NCBI GenBank assembly: GCA_949502025.1
Contig: CATBCG010000082.1
Span: 1-24,380, forward strand
Length of the DNA stretch: 24,380 nucleotides
Reading direction: 5' to 3'
Source of the DNA: MGBC131033 sp910585655
GTDB taxonomy: Bacteria > Bacillota > Clostridia > Lachnospirales > Lachnospiraceae
Shown: positions 7,462 to 15,606 of the stretch, piece after piece
Layout of the letters: each line of letters opens with the position of its first letter
Position numbering within the stretch: position 1 is the stretch's first letter
Made by a program: the position numbers and the translations under genes
The notes under the pieces: generated by a model
Database searches by the model: none
Seen by the model: the letters and a program-made list of their open reading frames with translations, nothing else
What the model was told of the DNA's origin: nothing

Positions 7462-7997
7462 TCTTCCAATGGCTTCCAACGTGACATCATATAACATACC
7501 GCTACAGCGACCAGTACCCCTATGAAAAATGCCGCCAGTACGTCCGTCGGATAGTGAACCCCCACATAAAGACGGGAATATGCCATCAGCACCGCCAGAA
7601 ACAGAGCTGGTATGCCATATCGTTTCGGCAGTTCTAAAAACATGACTGTCGCAACGGCAAAACAGCTTCCGGTATGCCCGGATGGAAATGAAAAATCCGT
7701 CGCCAGCTTTGTAATGCACTCCAACCCCTCGATTACCTCATAAGGGCGAGTGCGGGCTACTGCATTTTTTAACAGTACATTGACAATTAAAAACTCGATG
7801 AACAGGGAGATGGCAGCCGTCAAACCAACCCTTCTTGTCTTTGGCAACAGAAGCAGTATTATACAAGTTAAAATAGCAATTAACCCTGCATTTCCCAGGT
7901 TGGTATAAAACTGTAGGATTTCATTTAAAATGGGCATACGGGCATGATTCTGTAAAAACAGTAAAATATCCTCATCCAGCTTCCAAAGCCATTCCAT
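7458..7997 (-). CDS. PAP2-family membrane phosphatase
   Basis: The 179-residue protein contains the complete PAP2 triad: K77-A-V-A-R-T-R84-P85 in motif 1, PSGH (105-108) with the catalytic-assist His108, and S141-R-L-Y-V-G-V-H148-Y-P-T-D152 in motif 3. Four to five hydrophobic segments place it in the membrane, with the active site on the outer face as in undecaprenyl-pyrophosphate phosphatases of the BcrC/PgpB type. Likely substrates are lipid pyrophosphates or phosphatidic acid. Undecaprenyl-PP recycling and resulting bacitracin tolerance is one option. Its ATG overlaps the stop of the upstream methyltransferase (TAATG), so the two are translationally coupled. Confidence 0.9.
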   Translation of the reverse strand: MEWLWKLDEDILLFLQNHARMPILNEILQFYTNLGNAGLIAILTCIILLLLPKTRRVGLTAAISLFIEFLIVNVLLKNAVARTRPYEVIEGLECITKLATDFSFPSGHTGSCFAVATVMFLELPKRYGIPALFLAVLMAYSRLYVGVHYPTDVLAAFFIGVLVAVAVCYMMSRWKPLED

Positions 7998-8926
7998 TAT
8001 ACTTCCCCCCTCGCTAACAGATTATCCTTCCCCATCCCACATACATAAGGGTTGGAATCATATCGGTAGCAAACTTCCAAAAAATCCGCCCGCTGTTTTG
8101 GATCGTTGATAATTTTTACAAGCAGTTCATTCGGAATCGTTCTTGCATATGCCCCCGGACCAGCCAAACGGACATTTTTTACCCCAAAGCGTTCCAGTAA
8201 TTCCTTTAACTCCTCCGGTAAAAAGGTATATGTAATACACCAAGGAGTTCCGCCCTGTTCATACTCTGCGATTTCTGCTTCTCCACCCATCAAACCATCG
8301 TCCCATAGCTTTTCAATATTCTCCTTATGAAAGGAAAATGCGTCAATTGTTTCCTGGCGATGGGCAAGGCACCACTGAACCCAAGAATCCTCACAATTCT
8401 TATCTAAAATAAACTGGTGCTTTTGAAGCGGATTGGCTAAGTAAGGCAGATAACCTAACCGGCTGGATACGCTTAGGATAATTCTTTTTTTCGCAATCCG
8501 AACCAACTCTCCTATCACCCGCTCCTGGTTTGGATAAGTATAAGAAATCGGCGCGTCAAAAGACATCACCAGATCAAAAGAACGATCCGCATAAGCAGAT
8601 AAATCTTCTAGGGCTCCCTTTACAAAAGTTATGCGCTCTAAAACACCTGCTTTTTTTGCCAGCTCCCTTGCTTTATCTATCATCGACTGTGAAATATCAA
8701 AATGCGTCACCTGACAGCCTTGTTTCGCCAATAAAATCGAAAATCTGCCGCAGCCTGCTCCGCCGTCAAATACGGTTTTCACTCCGTCCAGATTTACCAG
8801 AAGCTCACGCTCTATATGACTTTTTTGAATAATATCATCCATAAATGTTTCCTCCCGGCGGCTTTCCAGTTCTCCCTTATCCGGCAGGTTCCACAGACGT
8901 TCCGATATTTTTCTACTGTAATCCAT
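7997..8926 (-). CDS. Class I SAM-dependent methyltransferase
   Basis: The 309-residue enzyme shows SAM-binding motif I as VFDGGAGCGRFSILLA (52-67), the motif II acid Asp77 (HFDIS), and the later strand FDLVMSFDAPISY. These are typical of small-molecule or lipid methyltransferases of the Methyltransf_11/25 type. The C-terminal third (after about residue 190) is not one I can name. GGGAGG precedes the ATG, and a perfect promoter stands about 60 bp upstream. Coupling to a PAP2 phosphatase hints at lipid or isoprenoid metabolism, but the substrate cannot be read from the sequence. Confidence 0.87.
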   Translation of the reverse strand: MDYSRKISERLWNLPDKGELESRREETFMDDIIQKSHIERELLVNLDGVKTVFDGGAGCGRFSILLAKQGCQVTHFDISQSMIDKARELAKKAGVLERITFVKGALEDLSAYADRSFDLVMSFDAPISYTYPNQERVIGELVRIAKKRIILSVSSRLGYLPYLANPLQKHQFILDKNCEDSWVQWCLAHRQETIDAFSFHKENIEKLWDDGLMGGEAEIAEYEQGGTPWCITYTFLPEELKELLERFGVKNVRLAGPGAYARTIPNELLVKIINDPKQRADFLEVCYRYDSNPYVCGMGKDNLLARGEV

Positions 8927-8960
8927 AGTCTTCCTCCCTGTTTTTTTCTAAATTTCTGTA

Positions 8961-8989
8961 TTGACATATGGCTTCTATTTCGTAATACT
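8961..8989 (+). promoter_or_regulatory. Candidate promoter for the EEP-fold hydrolase
   Basis: TTGACA (8961-8966), a 17-nt spacer and AATACT (8984-8989, 4/6) point rightward. It overlaps the 5' region of the divergent methyltransferase promoter, so the two may interfere. Confidence 0.5.
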
Positions 8990-8990
8990 A

Positions 8991-9019
8991 ATTATAAGAA
9001 TATCGTCTGATACTGTCAA
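8991..9019 (-). promoter_or_regulatory. Consensus sigma-A promoter for methyltransferase-PAP2
   Basis: The minus strand carries TTGACA (9019-9014), exactly 17 nt, and TATAAT (8996-8991), a perfect match at every hexamer position. Strong constitutive transcription of the methyltransferase-PAP2 pair is expected. Confidence 0.85.
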
Positions 9020-9058
9020 CCTGCCAAAGTGCAATTCATATTTTAAGAGGTGATTGCT

Positions 9059-9826
9059 ATGATAAAAATTGTAACCTTCAATATCCGCTGCGATTATGGT
9101 ATGGATGGTGAAAACAATTTCGAGTACAGAAAGGATCTGATTTCCCGAAAAATCTATGCCGAACAGCCGGATATCCTCTGTTTTCAAGAGGTTTTACCAC
9201 ATGTAGCCGCCTGGCTGCGGGAAGTTTTAACGGATTATTATGTAATTGGTTGCGGCAGAGAAGCTTCTTTGCAAGGCGAACAGACTACAGTCGCGTATCG
9301 CAGAGAACGGCTAAACCTGATTTCCATGGAAAGCTACTGGTTGTCGGAAACTCCGGAGCAACCCGGCTCCCGTTATTCGGAACAAAGCGACTGCCCCCGT
9401 ATTTGTACGGAAGTCGTATTGCAGGATCAAGATTCCGGGCAGGTCTTCCGGCTTGTCAACACCCATCTGGATCATATCGGCGCAGGAGCCCGAATCCTTG
9501 GATTAAAACAAATTTTACAAAAGCTTTCGCAGGAAACCTTTTTCTGTTCTGTCCCGACTATTTTAGCCGGAGATATGAATGCAGAACCGGACAGCGAGGA
9601 AATGCGTGTCTTTGAACAATTCCCAGGCTACATAAATGCAACGGAGGGTATTGGAGTAACGTTCCATGCGTTTGGTAAAAAAGAAGAAGAAATGTCTATT
9701 GACTATATTTTCCTTAAAAGTTGCAGTTGTAATAAAACCGAAAAATGGACAGAGCAGGAGGGAAGCGTTTACTTATCCGACCATTATCCTGTCTGCGCCT
9801 GGATAGAATTTCCAAATCAATCCTAA
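9059..9826 (+). CDS. Endonuclease/exonuclease/phosphatase (EEP) family hydrolase
   Basis: The 255-residue protein has all the EEP (DNase I/AP endonuclease/sphingomyelinase-like) catalytic motifs in order: TFNIR with Asn8, FQEV with metal-binding Glu44, NTHLDH with His136, AGDMN with Asp172/Asn174, SIDYIF with Asp215, and LSDHYPV with Asp241/His242. No signal peptide is visible, so it should act in the cytoplasm as a phosphodiesterase or phosphatase. The size fits the free-standing family that cleaves small phosphodiesters or phosphorylated lipids rather than DNA repair enzymes. I chose ATG 9059 with AAGAGG 8 nt upstream. A GTG at 9050 lies inside that site. Confidence 0.9.
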   Translation: MIKIVTFNIRCDYGMDGENNFEYRKDLISRKIYAEQPDILCFQEVLPHVAAWLREVLTDYYVIGCGREASLQGEQTTVAYRRERLNLISMESYWLSETPEQPGSRYSEQSDCPRICTEVVLQDQDSGQVFRLVNTHLDHIGAGARILGLKQILQKLSQETFFCSVPTILAGDMNAEPDSEEMRVFEQFPGYINATEGIGVTFHAFGKKEEEMSIDYIFLKSCSCNKTEKWTEQEGSVYLSDHYPVCAWIEFPNQS

Positions 9827-9885
9827 CCGGCTCTTTCACTGGCTAACCTAAAATGTTTTTTAAGATAGAAATTTCCTTTTCCGAA

Positions 9886-9894
9886 TGTTATACT
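9886..9894 (+). promoter_or_regulatory. Extended -10 promoter for the EstA-like esterase
   Basis: TG-T-TATACT lies 101 bp before the esterase start. It is the same nonamer seen upstream of the two-component system at 5411. The -35 region is weak. Confidence 0.45.
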
Positions 9895-9995
9895 ACTCTA
9901 TACAGCACAGCAAATAATATTATCTGACCTGTATCTGTATATCGGTTCATACACAAATCGGAAGCTCGCTGCGGCGGGCAGAAAGGATGTCGCAC

Positions 9996-11249
9996 ATGGG
10001 AAACTATAAGATTGTCACCACAATTACCGAAATGGGTCCATATGTCTCTAAGCTTATTTTACAGATGCCTTATGAGGTATATGCTGCCGAAGTTTCAAAA
10101 AATTCTTTCAACATTTATGTAGAAAGAAAAGAATGTGATACCAACGAAATTGTTGTATCCAAAAATTTTCTTACACAGCAGGAAAGCATCTGCAAGGGCT
10201 ATCAGATTCCACGAAACGTTTACCCTTGCAATGAAGCCGGTACTTATCAGAATCAGGCTTCTTTTATAGCCTTAGAGCTTTCAGAAGAAACGTTAGGCAA
10301 ACGGATTGAAGGGGATATTATGGCAAGCCGTTATATCAACAATGCCTATCGGATTACCCAGCTTCACAGCTTTGGCAATGACCCAATGAAAACCGGGCTG
10401 GTTTTTGACACCTGCACCGAGGAAATTTGCCCTCAGCTTACCGGATGGCAGATACAAAAATATCCGGAAGGTGATACACGCTTAAATTATGGTTATTTTG
10501 CACCGCAGACAGAGGAACAGGTTCCTTTGATTATCTGGCTGCATGGAGCCGGAGAAGGTGGCTCTGATCCACGAATCACCATCAGCGCCAACAAAGTCAG
10601 TTATTTATCTTCTTCGGATATTCAGCCGTTCTTTGGTGGAGCCGCCTATGTCCTTACCCCTCAATGTCCGACCGTTTGGATGGACGACGGAGTGGAAAAG
10701 CTCGGAAAATCCAATCAGAGCATTTATGTAAAACCATTAAAAGCCTGTATTGACGCCTTTATTGAGGCACATTCGGATACCATTGATAGAAGCCGAATTT
10801 ATGTCGGCGGTATGTCTAATGGCGGTTTTATGACAATGAGAATGATATTTGACTATCCGGATTTCTTTGCCGGCGCACTTCCAGCCTGCGAAGTATTCTA
10901 TAGCGCCAATATCACAGAAGAAATGTTAAATAGCATCAAACATATTCCAACCTGGTTTGTACATTGTAAAAAGGACGAACTGGTACCTCCAAGAGAGACC
11001 TCCCTGCCAACTTATTTCCGTCTCAAAGAAGCAGGTGCAGAAAATGTACACTTTACGTATTATGAAATCCTCCTAGATACGACCGGACGGTATAAGGATG
11101 AACTTGGTCAGCCTCGAAAAATGTTTAACCACGCCGTATGGAACAACATTTTAAATAATGAATGCCATACGGAACTGGACGGGACAAATGTTTGTGTGAA
11201 CGGTGAGCCAATGACGATCTGGGAATGGATGGCAAATCAACGAAAATAA
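9996..11249 (+). CDS. EstA-like esterase: Ig-like N-terminal domain plus alpha/beta-hydrolase
   Basis: The 417-residue protein resembles EstA of Thermotoga, with a beta-rich Ig-like N-terminal domain (about residues 1-135) and a C-terminal alpha/beta-hydrolase. The oxyanion turn is HGAGEGG (183-189), the nucleophile elbow is GGMSNGG with Ser274, the acid is probably Asp327 in CKKDELVPP, and the base is His379 in FNHAVW. It lacks a signal peptide. AAAGG (9982-9986) lies 9 nt before ATG 9996, so I prefer this start to the ATG at 9987 that abuts it. A clean terminator follows, so it is a single-gene unit. The hydrolase at 922-1992 is a shorter relative. The natural substrate is unknown. Confidence 0.88.
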   Translation: MGNYKIVTTITEMGPYVSKLILQMPYEVYAAEVSKNSFNIYVERKECDTNEIVVSKNFLTQQESICKGYQIPRNVYPCNEAGTYQNQASFIALELSEETLGKRIEGDIMASRYINNAYRITQLHSFGNDPMKTGLVFDTCTEEICPQLTGWQIQKYPEGDTRLNYGYFAPQTEEQVPLIIWLHGAGEGGSDPRITISANKVSYLSSSDIQPFFGGAAYVLTPQCPTVWMDDGVEKLGKSNQSIYVKPLKACIDAFIEAHSDTIDRSRIYVGGMSNGGFMTMRMIFDYPDFFAGALPACEVFYSANITEEMLNSIKHIPTWFVHCKKDELVPPRETSLPTYFRLKEAGAENVHFTYYEILLDTTGRYKDELGQPRKMFNHAVWNNILNNECHTELDGTNVCVNGEPMTIWEWMANQRK

Positions 11250-11254
11250 GTTTC

Positions 11255-11287
11255 AAAACCAAGACTATTTTTCAGTCTTGGTTTTTT
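11255..11287 (+). terminator. Rho-independent terminator after the esterase gene
   Basis: A 12-bp stem (AAAACCAAGACT at 11255-11266 with AGTCTTGGTTTT) has a 7-nt loop and a run of six T residues. It cleanly separates the esterase from the next promoter at 11324. Confidence 0.93.
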
Positions 11288-11323
11288 AATACAAAAATAT
11301 TTGGCATAAAATGTTTTTCAGGG

Positions 11324-11352
11324 TTGACATTGCCTTAATACGGATTTATAAT
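11324..11352 (+). promoter_or_regulatory. Consensus sigma-A promoter of the exporter locus
   Basis: TTGACA (11324-11329), a 17-nt spacer and TATAAT (11347-11352) are a perfect match. Transcription would start near 11359, about 48 nt before the small leader ORF and 418 nt before the first ABC gene. A promoter this strong feeding a leader with an internal terminator fits control by attenuation. Confidence 0.9.
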
Positions 11353-11406
11353 GGGAACTGTCATAAAGTTGCGGTATGGCAAATATTCAGAAAGGAGGCT
11401 CATCAC

Positions 11407-11547
11407 ATGTGTAATATAAAATTTAGAATGATAATCGGTACAAATGCAAACATACGGATCAATCAGCTAGCAACGATGCAGACGCCGAACCTTGTCAATT
11501 TTATAACGAACTCTACATGTGAGATTGCCTCAACCATACGAAAGTAA
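11407..11547 (+). CDS. 46-residue leader peptide candidate (BmrB-like position)
   Basis: The ORF begins MCNIKFRMIIG and ends CEIASTIRK. It is preceded by an excellent ribosome binding site, AAAGGAGG (11391-11398), 8 nt from the ATG. Its position between a perfect promoter and a hairpin terminator, followed by a heterodimeric ABC exporter, matches bmrB of B. subtilis, whose translation sets transcription attenuation of bmrCD in response to ribosome-acting drugs. I know of no sequence similarity to BmrB and claim none. The peptide has no signal sequence, membrane helix or double-glycine motif, so a secreted product is unlikely. A longer reading from 11311 includes the promoter itself and is wrong. 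Confidence 0.7.
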   Translation: MCNIKFRMIIGTNANIRINQLATMQTPNLVNFITNSTCEIASTIRK

Positions 11548-11776
11548 CAGCTCTGGTTTGTTTTCTTTGCGCCGGTCATCTTCGGCGGAAGCCCTGATGC
11601 AGTAAATAAAACAGAATAGTGGTGTCACTGGAACGTGGAATGTGTCTCCACGCTTTTTTGCGTGTCCATTTCCGGCATTTTCGTAGGGTTCACACCTGTA
11701 TTTTCATGAAACATAACAGTTTCTTTCTGTTGACGTTGCATGATCTTATGACAGACAGCATTTAGGGGGGATTTTC
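11548..11776 (+). promoter_or_regulatory. Attenuator leader: terminator and competing hairpin
   Basis: Stem CGTGGA (11634-11639)/TCCACG (11647-11652) followed by CTTTTTT forms a compact terminator 88 nt after the small ORF. An alternative stem CACGC (11649-11653)/GCGTG (11660-11664) uses the same bases and buries the six-T tract in its loop, so the two are mutually exclusive. Upstream, CGCCG/CGGCG (11570-11587 region) makes a further hairpin that a stalled or passing ribosome could influence. Downstream, ACAG/CTGT is a weak stem near 11715. GGGGGG (11765-11770) is the ribosome binding site of the first ABC gene. The structures are read by eye. Their regulatory use is inference. Confidence 0.55.
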
Positions 11777-13549
11777 TTGAAAAAACTGTCAAGTTATGTT
11801 TTTAAATACTGGTATGTTTATATCTTTGCGCTGTTTTGTATGCTAACGGCGACAACATTAGATATGATATACCCGCAGATTACCCGAAGCATCATCGATG
11901 ATGTGATCACCGACGGGCAACTAGAACTTTTAACCAGGCTTTTAGGCGGTATCCTTTTAGTCGGCATCGGACGGTGTATTTTCGGCTATTTAAAGGAATT
12001 TACGTTTGACCGAGTAGGCTCTGCCATTGGTGCGGATATGCGGAAAAACCTGTTCGCCCATATTCAGAGTTTATCTGTCGGCTACTTTGATAATACCAAT
12101 ACTGGAGAACTGATGGCTCGTCTAAAAGACGACATTGATTTGATTCAGGGAACGTTAGGCTATGTTGGTATGCTGATTATCGAAGTAGTTATCCACACTG
12201 TGATTGTACTTTATTGTATGTTTTCCATCAGCCCGAAGCTTTCCATTATTCCTTGTATCGGAATGCCGATTGTAGCAACGATCGCCGTAATCATGGAGCG
12301 AAAGCTGGATAAGGTCTACGAGGAAATCAGTGAAGAAAATGCGGAATTAAACACCGTAGCCGAGGAAAATTTGGCAGGCGTCCGCACGGTAAAGGCATTT
12401 GCCAGAGAGAAATTTGAAATCCAGAAATTCCTCTCTCACAACCAACGGTATTATGATCTGAACATGACACAGTCGCGCCAATTAGTTCGCTACCAGCCTA
12501 TGTTTCAGTTCATTACCAAACTGATTCCCGTCCTTTCTGTCATCTTCGGCGGTGTCCTGGTGATTGAGGGCGAGCTGACCTTAGGAGATCTGGCGGCTTT
12601 TACAGAATATTCCCGGAATATCGTGTGGCCTATGGAAAACATCGGCTGGCTGGCAAACGACTTTTCTGCAGCGGTTGCCTCCCGTAAAAAAATCAAAAAG
12701 ATTTACGATACGGCAGCCAGTGTTGTGGAAAAAGAACAACCGACGGTTTTACCAGAAGTAAAGGGTTCTGTCGAATTCCGCCACGTCTCCTTAAAACTGG
12801 GAGATTCCCAGGTGCTTTCAGATATTTCCTTCCATTTGGAAGCCGGAAAAACACTTGGCATCATGGGCGCTACCGGAGCCGGAAAAACCTCTGTGATTAA
12901 CCTGCTGCAGCGTTTTTATGATGCAGACGAGGGCAGCATTTTATTAGATGGCACGGATATTCGCGATCTGTCCTTTCAGCAGCTCCGCGGAAGTATTTCC
13001 ATGGTTATGCAGGATGTTTTCCTCTTTTCTGATACGATTAAAGAAAATATCAAGATGGGAAAACATGAGTTTGTGACAGACACTATCATTGCAAATTCTG
13101 CCGAATTCGCGCAGGCGAAAAGCTTTATTGAAAAAATGGACGCCGGATATGATACGGTTATCGGCGAGCGTGGCGTCGGGCTTTCCGGCGGGCAAAAGCA
13201 GCGTATCAGCATTGCCAGAGCCGTTGCCAAGCAGAATCCGATTCTGATTTTAGACGATTCGACTTCCGCCCTGGATATGGAAACCGAACACGCCATCCAG
13301 CAGGAGCTATCCGCGCTTACCAATACCACGAAAATTATCATTGCCCACCGGATTTCCGCCGTCCGTCATGCAGATGAAATCCTCTACCTGGACGGAGGAA
13401 AAATCGCAGAACGCGGTACCCACGAAGAGCTGATGGCGTTAAAGGGATTGTATTATCAGACCTTCCAATGCCAATACGGCGCCTTCCTTAACGCAATGCC
13501 ATCCGCCTCTGTCCCACAGACAACACCAGAGCCAGCTCCTGCCATCTAA
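11777..13549 (+). CDS. ABC half-exporter with degenerate ATPase site (BmrC-like)
   Basis: The 590-residue protein is a type IV ABC exporter subunit. Six membrane helices occupy roughly residues 10-290. The nucleotide-binding domain follows, with Walker A GATGAGKT (364-371), signature LSGGQ (469-473) and Walker B ILILDD (Asp493). The catalytic Glu is replaced by Asp494, which marks the non-hydrolysing site of heterodimeric exporters such as BmrCD, LmrCD and TM287/288. The complementary defect is in the partner encoded downstream. The start is a TTG with GGGGGG 6 nt upstream. The C-terminal tail is Ala/Pro/Thr rich. It likely exports drugs or other amphiphiles from the inner leaflet. There is no C39 peptidase domain, so it is not a bacteriocin-processing exporter. 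Confidence 0.93.
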   Translation: MKKLSSYVFKYWYVYIFALFCMLTATTLDMIYPQITRSIIDDVITDGQLELLTRLLGGILLVGIGRCIFGYLKEFTFDRVGSAIGADMRKNLFAHIQSLSVGYFDNTNTGELMARLKDDIDLIQGTLGYVGMLIIEVVIHTVIVLYCMFSISPKLSIIPCIGMPIVATIAVIMERKLDKVYEEISEENAELNTVAEENLAGVRTVKAFAREKFEIQKFLSHNQRYYDLNMTQSRQLVRYQPMFQFITKLIPVLSVIFGGVLVIEGELTLGDLAAFTEYSRNIVWPMENIGWLANDFSAAVASRKKIKKIYDTAASVVEKEQPTVLPEVKGSVEFRHVSLKLGDSQVLSDISFHLEAGKTLGIMGATGAGKTSVINLLQRFYDADEGSILLDGTDIRDLSFQQLRGSISMVMQDVFLFSDTIKENIKMGKHEFVTDTIIANSAEFAQAKSFIEKMDAGYDTVIGERGVGLSGGQKQRISIARAVAKQNPILILDDSTSALDMETEHAIQQELSALTNTTKIIIAHRISAVRHADEILYLDGGKIAERGTHEELMALKGLYYQTFQCQYGAFLNAMPSASVPQTTPEPAPAI

Positions 13550-13558
13550 GCTACAAAA

Positions 13559-13740
13559 ACGCGCCTTTTTGCGGCTGGAAATTCAGCTCTGGCTTTCATG
13601 TCCTGGGAAGGCAGTTGCGGGACTTAAAAACAGTATCTGTTCGGACAGTACCCCCCAGAGAATTTTCAGACGCGCCTCTTTGCGGCTGGAAATTACTCTG
13701 CTAAGTGGGGGTACTGGTAGAACAGATGCGGAACTTAAAA
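13559..13740 (+). repeat. Duplicated 71-bp leader-like segment with long inverted repeat
   Basis: Segments 13559-13629 and 13670-13740 both open with ACGCGCC(T/C)TTTTGCGGCTGG or its near match and both close with GCGG(G/A)ACTTAAAA. The ends are nearly identical and the 33-nt middles are diverged. Overlaying this is an inverted repeat: ATCTGTTC (13635-13642) pairs with GAACAGAT (13720-13727), and AGTACCCCC (13647-13655) pairs with GGGGGTACT (13707-13715). The resulting hairpin of about 93 nt ends 14 nt before the AGGAGG of the second ABC gene. It could set the ratio of the two subunits through RNA stability or translation. It could also be an inserted repeat. Confidence 0.7.
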
Positions 13741-13756
13741 TAGGAGGATTCATTTT

Positions 13757-15547
13757 ATGGCTGTTAATTCTTTTAGAAACGACGAAAATTCCAGCACAGC
13801 CAGCAAGCGCAGCACCTTACTGCGCCTCTTCCGCTATTTGCTTGGCTACAAGCTGCAAATAGCGGTGGTACTGCTGATTATGCTGGTGACAGTTACCATC
13901 TCTTTGCTCAATCCTCTGATTATTGAGGAGGCAATTGACGTATACATTGCAGGCGGCGACTTGCCGGGGCTGATACGGCTTGGTATCTTTGCCGCCGCCT
14001 TGAATATATTATTTGTCTTGTTGGTCAAAGCTCGTATGTACATTATGGCGGTTATGTCCAACAAAATTCTGCTGCAAATCCGTCAGGAATTGTATGTTCA
14101 CATCCAGACGCTTTCCTTCCGCTTTTTTGACAGCAGACCAACCGGCAAGATCTTAGCCCGGATCATCGGTGATGTAAATTCTTTAAAGCAGGTGTTAAGC
14201 AACAGCGTTACTACCTTAATTCCGGATTTTATCACCCTTTGCGCCGTGTTGGGAATTATGTTTTTCAAGGACGCCAGACTGGCGCTGGCTTCCCTAAGCA
14301 GCCTTCCGCTTATGATTATCGGAGTGTTTATCGTACAATCTATTTCTCATAAGCGTTGGCAGAGTTTCCGTAAAAAAAGCTCGAACCTAAATGCCTTTGT
14401 CCATGAGGATCTATCCGGGATTCGTGTCATCCAAAGCTTTTCCGCAGAGGAGGAAACCGACCGCACATTCCATCAATTAGTCGATGAGCATCGGAATTCC
14501 TTCGTCAGCGCCTGCCGGGTCGCCGATATGTTCGGCCCGATTGTAGACCTGTGCTGGGGAATCGGTACGATGGTGCTGTTCCTGGTAGGTGTCCGTATGA
14601 TGGGACGGGGAACCGTTTCCGTCGGCACACTGATTGCTTTTGGTACTTATATTTCCATGTTTTGGAATCCGATTATGAACCTAAGCAACTTTTACAATCA
14701 GTTGATTACAAATGTTGCCGGGGCAGAGCGTATTTTTGAAATCCTTGATACTGAGCCAGATATCACGGACGCTGCTGAGGTGGAAGAGCTGCCGGACATC
14801 CAGGGAGCCGTCACCTTCGACCATGTGTCCTTTACCTATGATGAGGGGACAGAGGCAGAAACCAAGGTATTAGAGGACGTTAGCTTTTCGATTCAGCCGG
14901 GAGAAACCATCGCCCTGGTCGGTCCAACTGGAGCCGGAAAAACAACAATCGTCAACCTTGTCAGCCGTTTTTATGATATCCAGAAGGGAACTATCCGGGT
15001 AGACGGCTATGATCTGACGAAAGTTTCCATTGAAAGCCTACGACAGCAAATGGGCGTGATGACGCAGGATAACTTCCTGTTCTCTGGTACGATCAAGGAC
15101 AATATCCGCTACGGCAAGCTGGACGCAACCGATGAAGAAATCATCGCAGCCGCCAAAGCGGTCAATGCCCATGATTTTATTATCAAACTGGAAAAGGGCT
15201 ACGACACGGTACTCAAGGAACGAGGCGCCGGGCTTTCTATCGGGCAGCGTCAGCTTCTGGCGTTTGCCAGAACGATGGTGTCGATGCCGAAAATTTTGAT
15301 TCTCGACGAGGCTACCAGCAGTATTGATACACAGACCGAACTACTCGTTCAGCAGGGAATCGAAACGCTACTGGCAGGGAGAACCTCCTTTGTAATTGCG
15401 CACCGGCTTTCCACGATTCAGAAAGCAGATCGGATTTTCTTTATTGATAAAGGGGGAATTGTAGAACAAGGTTCCCCTGCAGAGCTGATGGAAAAGAAGG
15501 GTCAGTATTATCAGTTGTATATGGCGCAGTTCCGGGATGTGGCTTAG
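13757..15547 (+). CDS. ABC half-exporter with catalytic Walker B Glu (BmrD-like)
   Basis: The 596-residue subunit has six membrane helices within about residues 30-320 and an ATPase domain with Walker A GPTGAGKTT (389-397) and Walker B ILILDE (Asp517, catalytic Glu518). Its signature is LSIGQ (493-497) instead of LSGGQ. Paired head to tail with the upstream subunit, its own Walker motifs face the intact LSGGQ. Its altered signature faces the partner's Asp-substituted Walker B. One active and one degenerate site result, the hallmark of heterodimeric drug exporters. AGGAGG (13742-13747) lies 9 nt before the ATG. The 207-bp gap to the first subunit is unusually long and holds the structured repeat. 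Confidence 0.93.
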   Translation: MAVNSFRNDENSSTASKRSTLLRLFRYLLGYKLQIAVVLLIMLVTVTISLLNPLIIEEAIDVYIAGGDLPGLIRLGIFAAALNILFVLLVKARMYIMAVMSNKILLQIRQELYVHIQTLSFRFFDSRPTGKILARIIGDVNSLKQVLSNSVTTLIPDFITLCAVLGIMFFKDARLALASLSSLPLMIIGVFIVQSISHKRWQSFRKKSSNLNAFVHEDLSGIRVIQSFSAEEETDRTFHQLVDEHRNSFVSACRVADMFGPIVDLCWGIGTMVLFLVGVRMMGRGTVSVGTLIAFGTYISMFWNPIMNLSNFYNQLITNVAGAERIFEILDTEPDITDAAEVEELPDIQGAVTFDHVSFTYDEGTEAETKVLEDVSFSIQPGETIALVGPTGAGKTTIVNLVSRFYDIQKGTIRVDGYDLTKVSIESLRQQMGVMTQDNFLFSGTIKDNIRYGKLDATDEEIIAAAKAVNAHDFIIKLEKGYDTVLKERGAGLSIGQRQLLAFARTMVSMPKILILDEATSSIDTQTELLVQQGIETLLAGRTSFVIAHRLSTIQKADRIFFIDKGGIVEQGSPAELMEKKGQYYQLYMAQFRDVA

Positions 15548-15606
15548 GTTCTGGGAGAGAATTGGAGTCTTCGGAACGTGATCTAAAAAGGAGATAAAGA
15601 AACGTT

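Noticed and set aside
11311..11547. 78-residue version of the leader ORF
   Set aside because: The extra N-terminal codons include the promoter hexamers. The strong ribosome binding site points to ATG 11407.
11407..15547. RiPP precursor with dedicated exporter
   Set aside because: The peptide has no double-Gly leader or core-like Cys/Ser/Thr clustering, no modifying enzyme is adjacent, and the ABC proteins lack a C39 peptidase domain.
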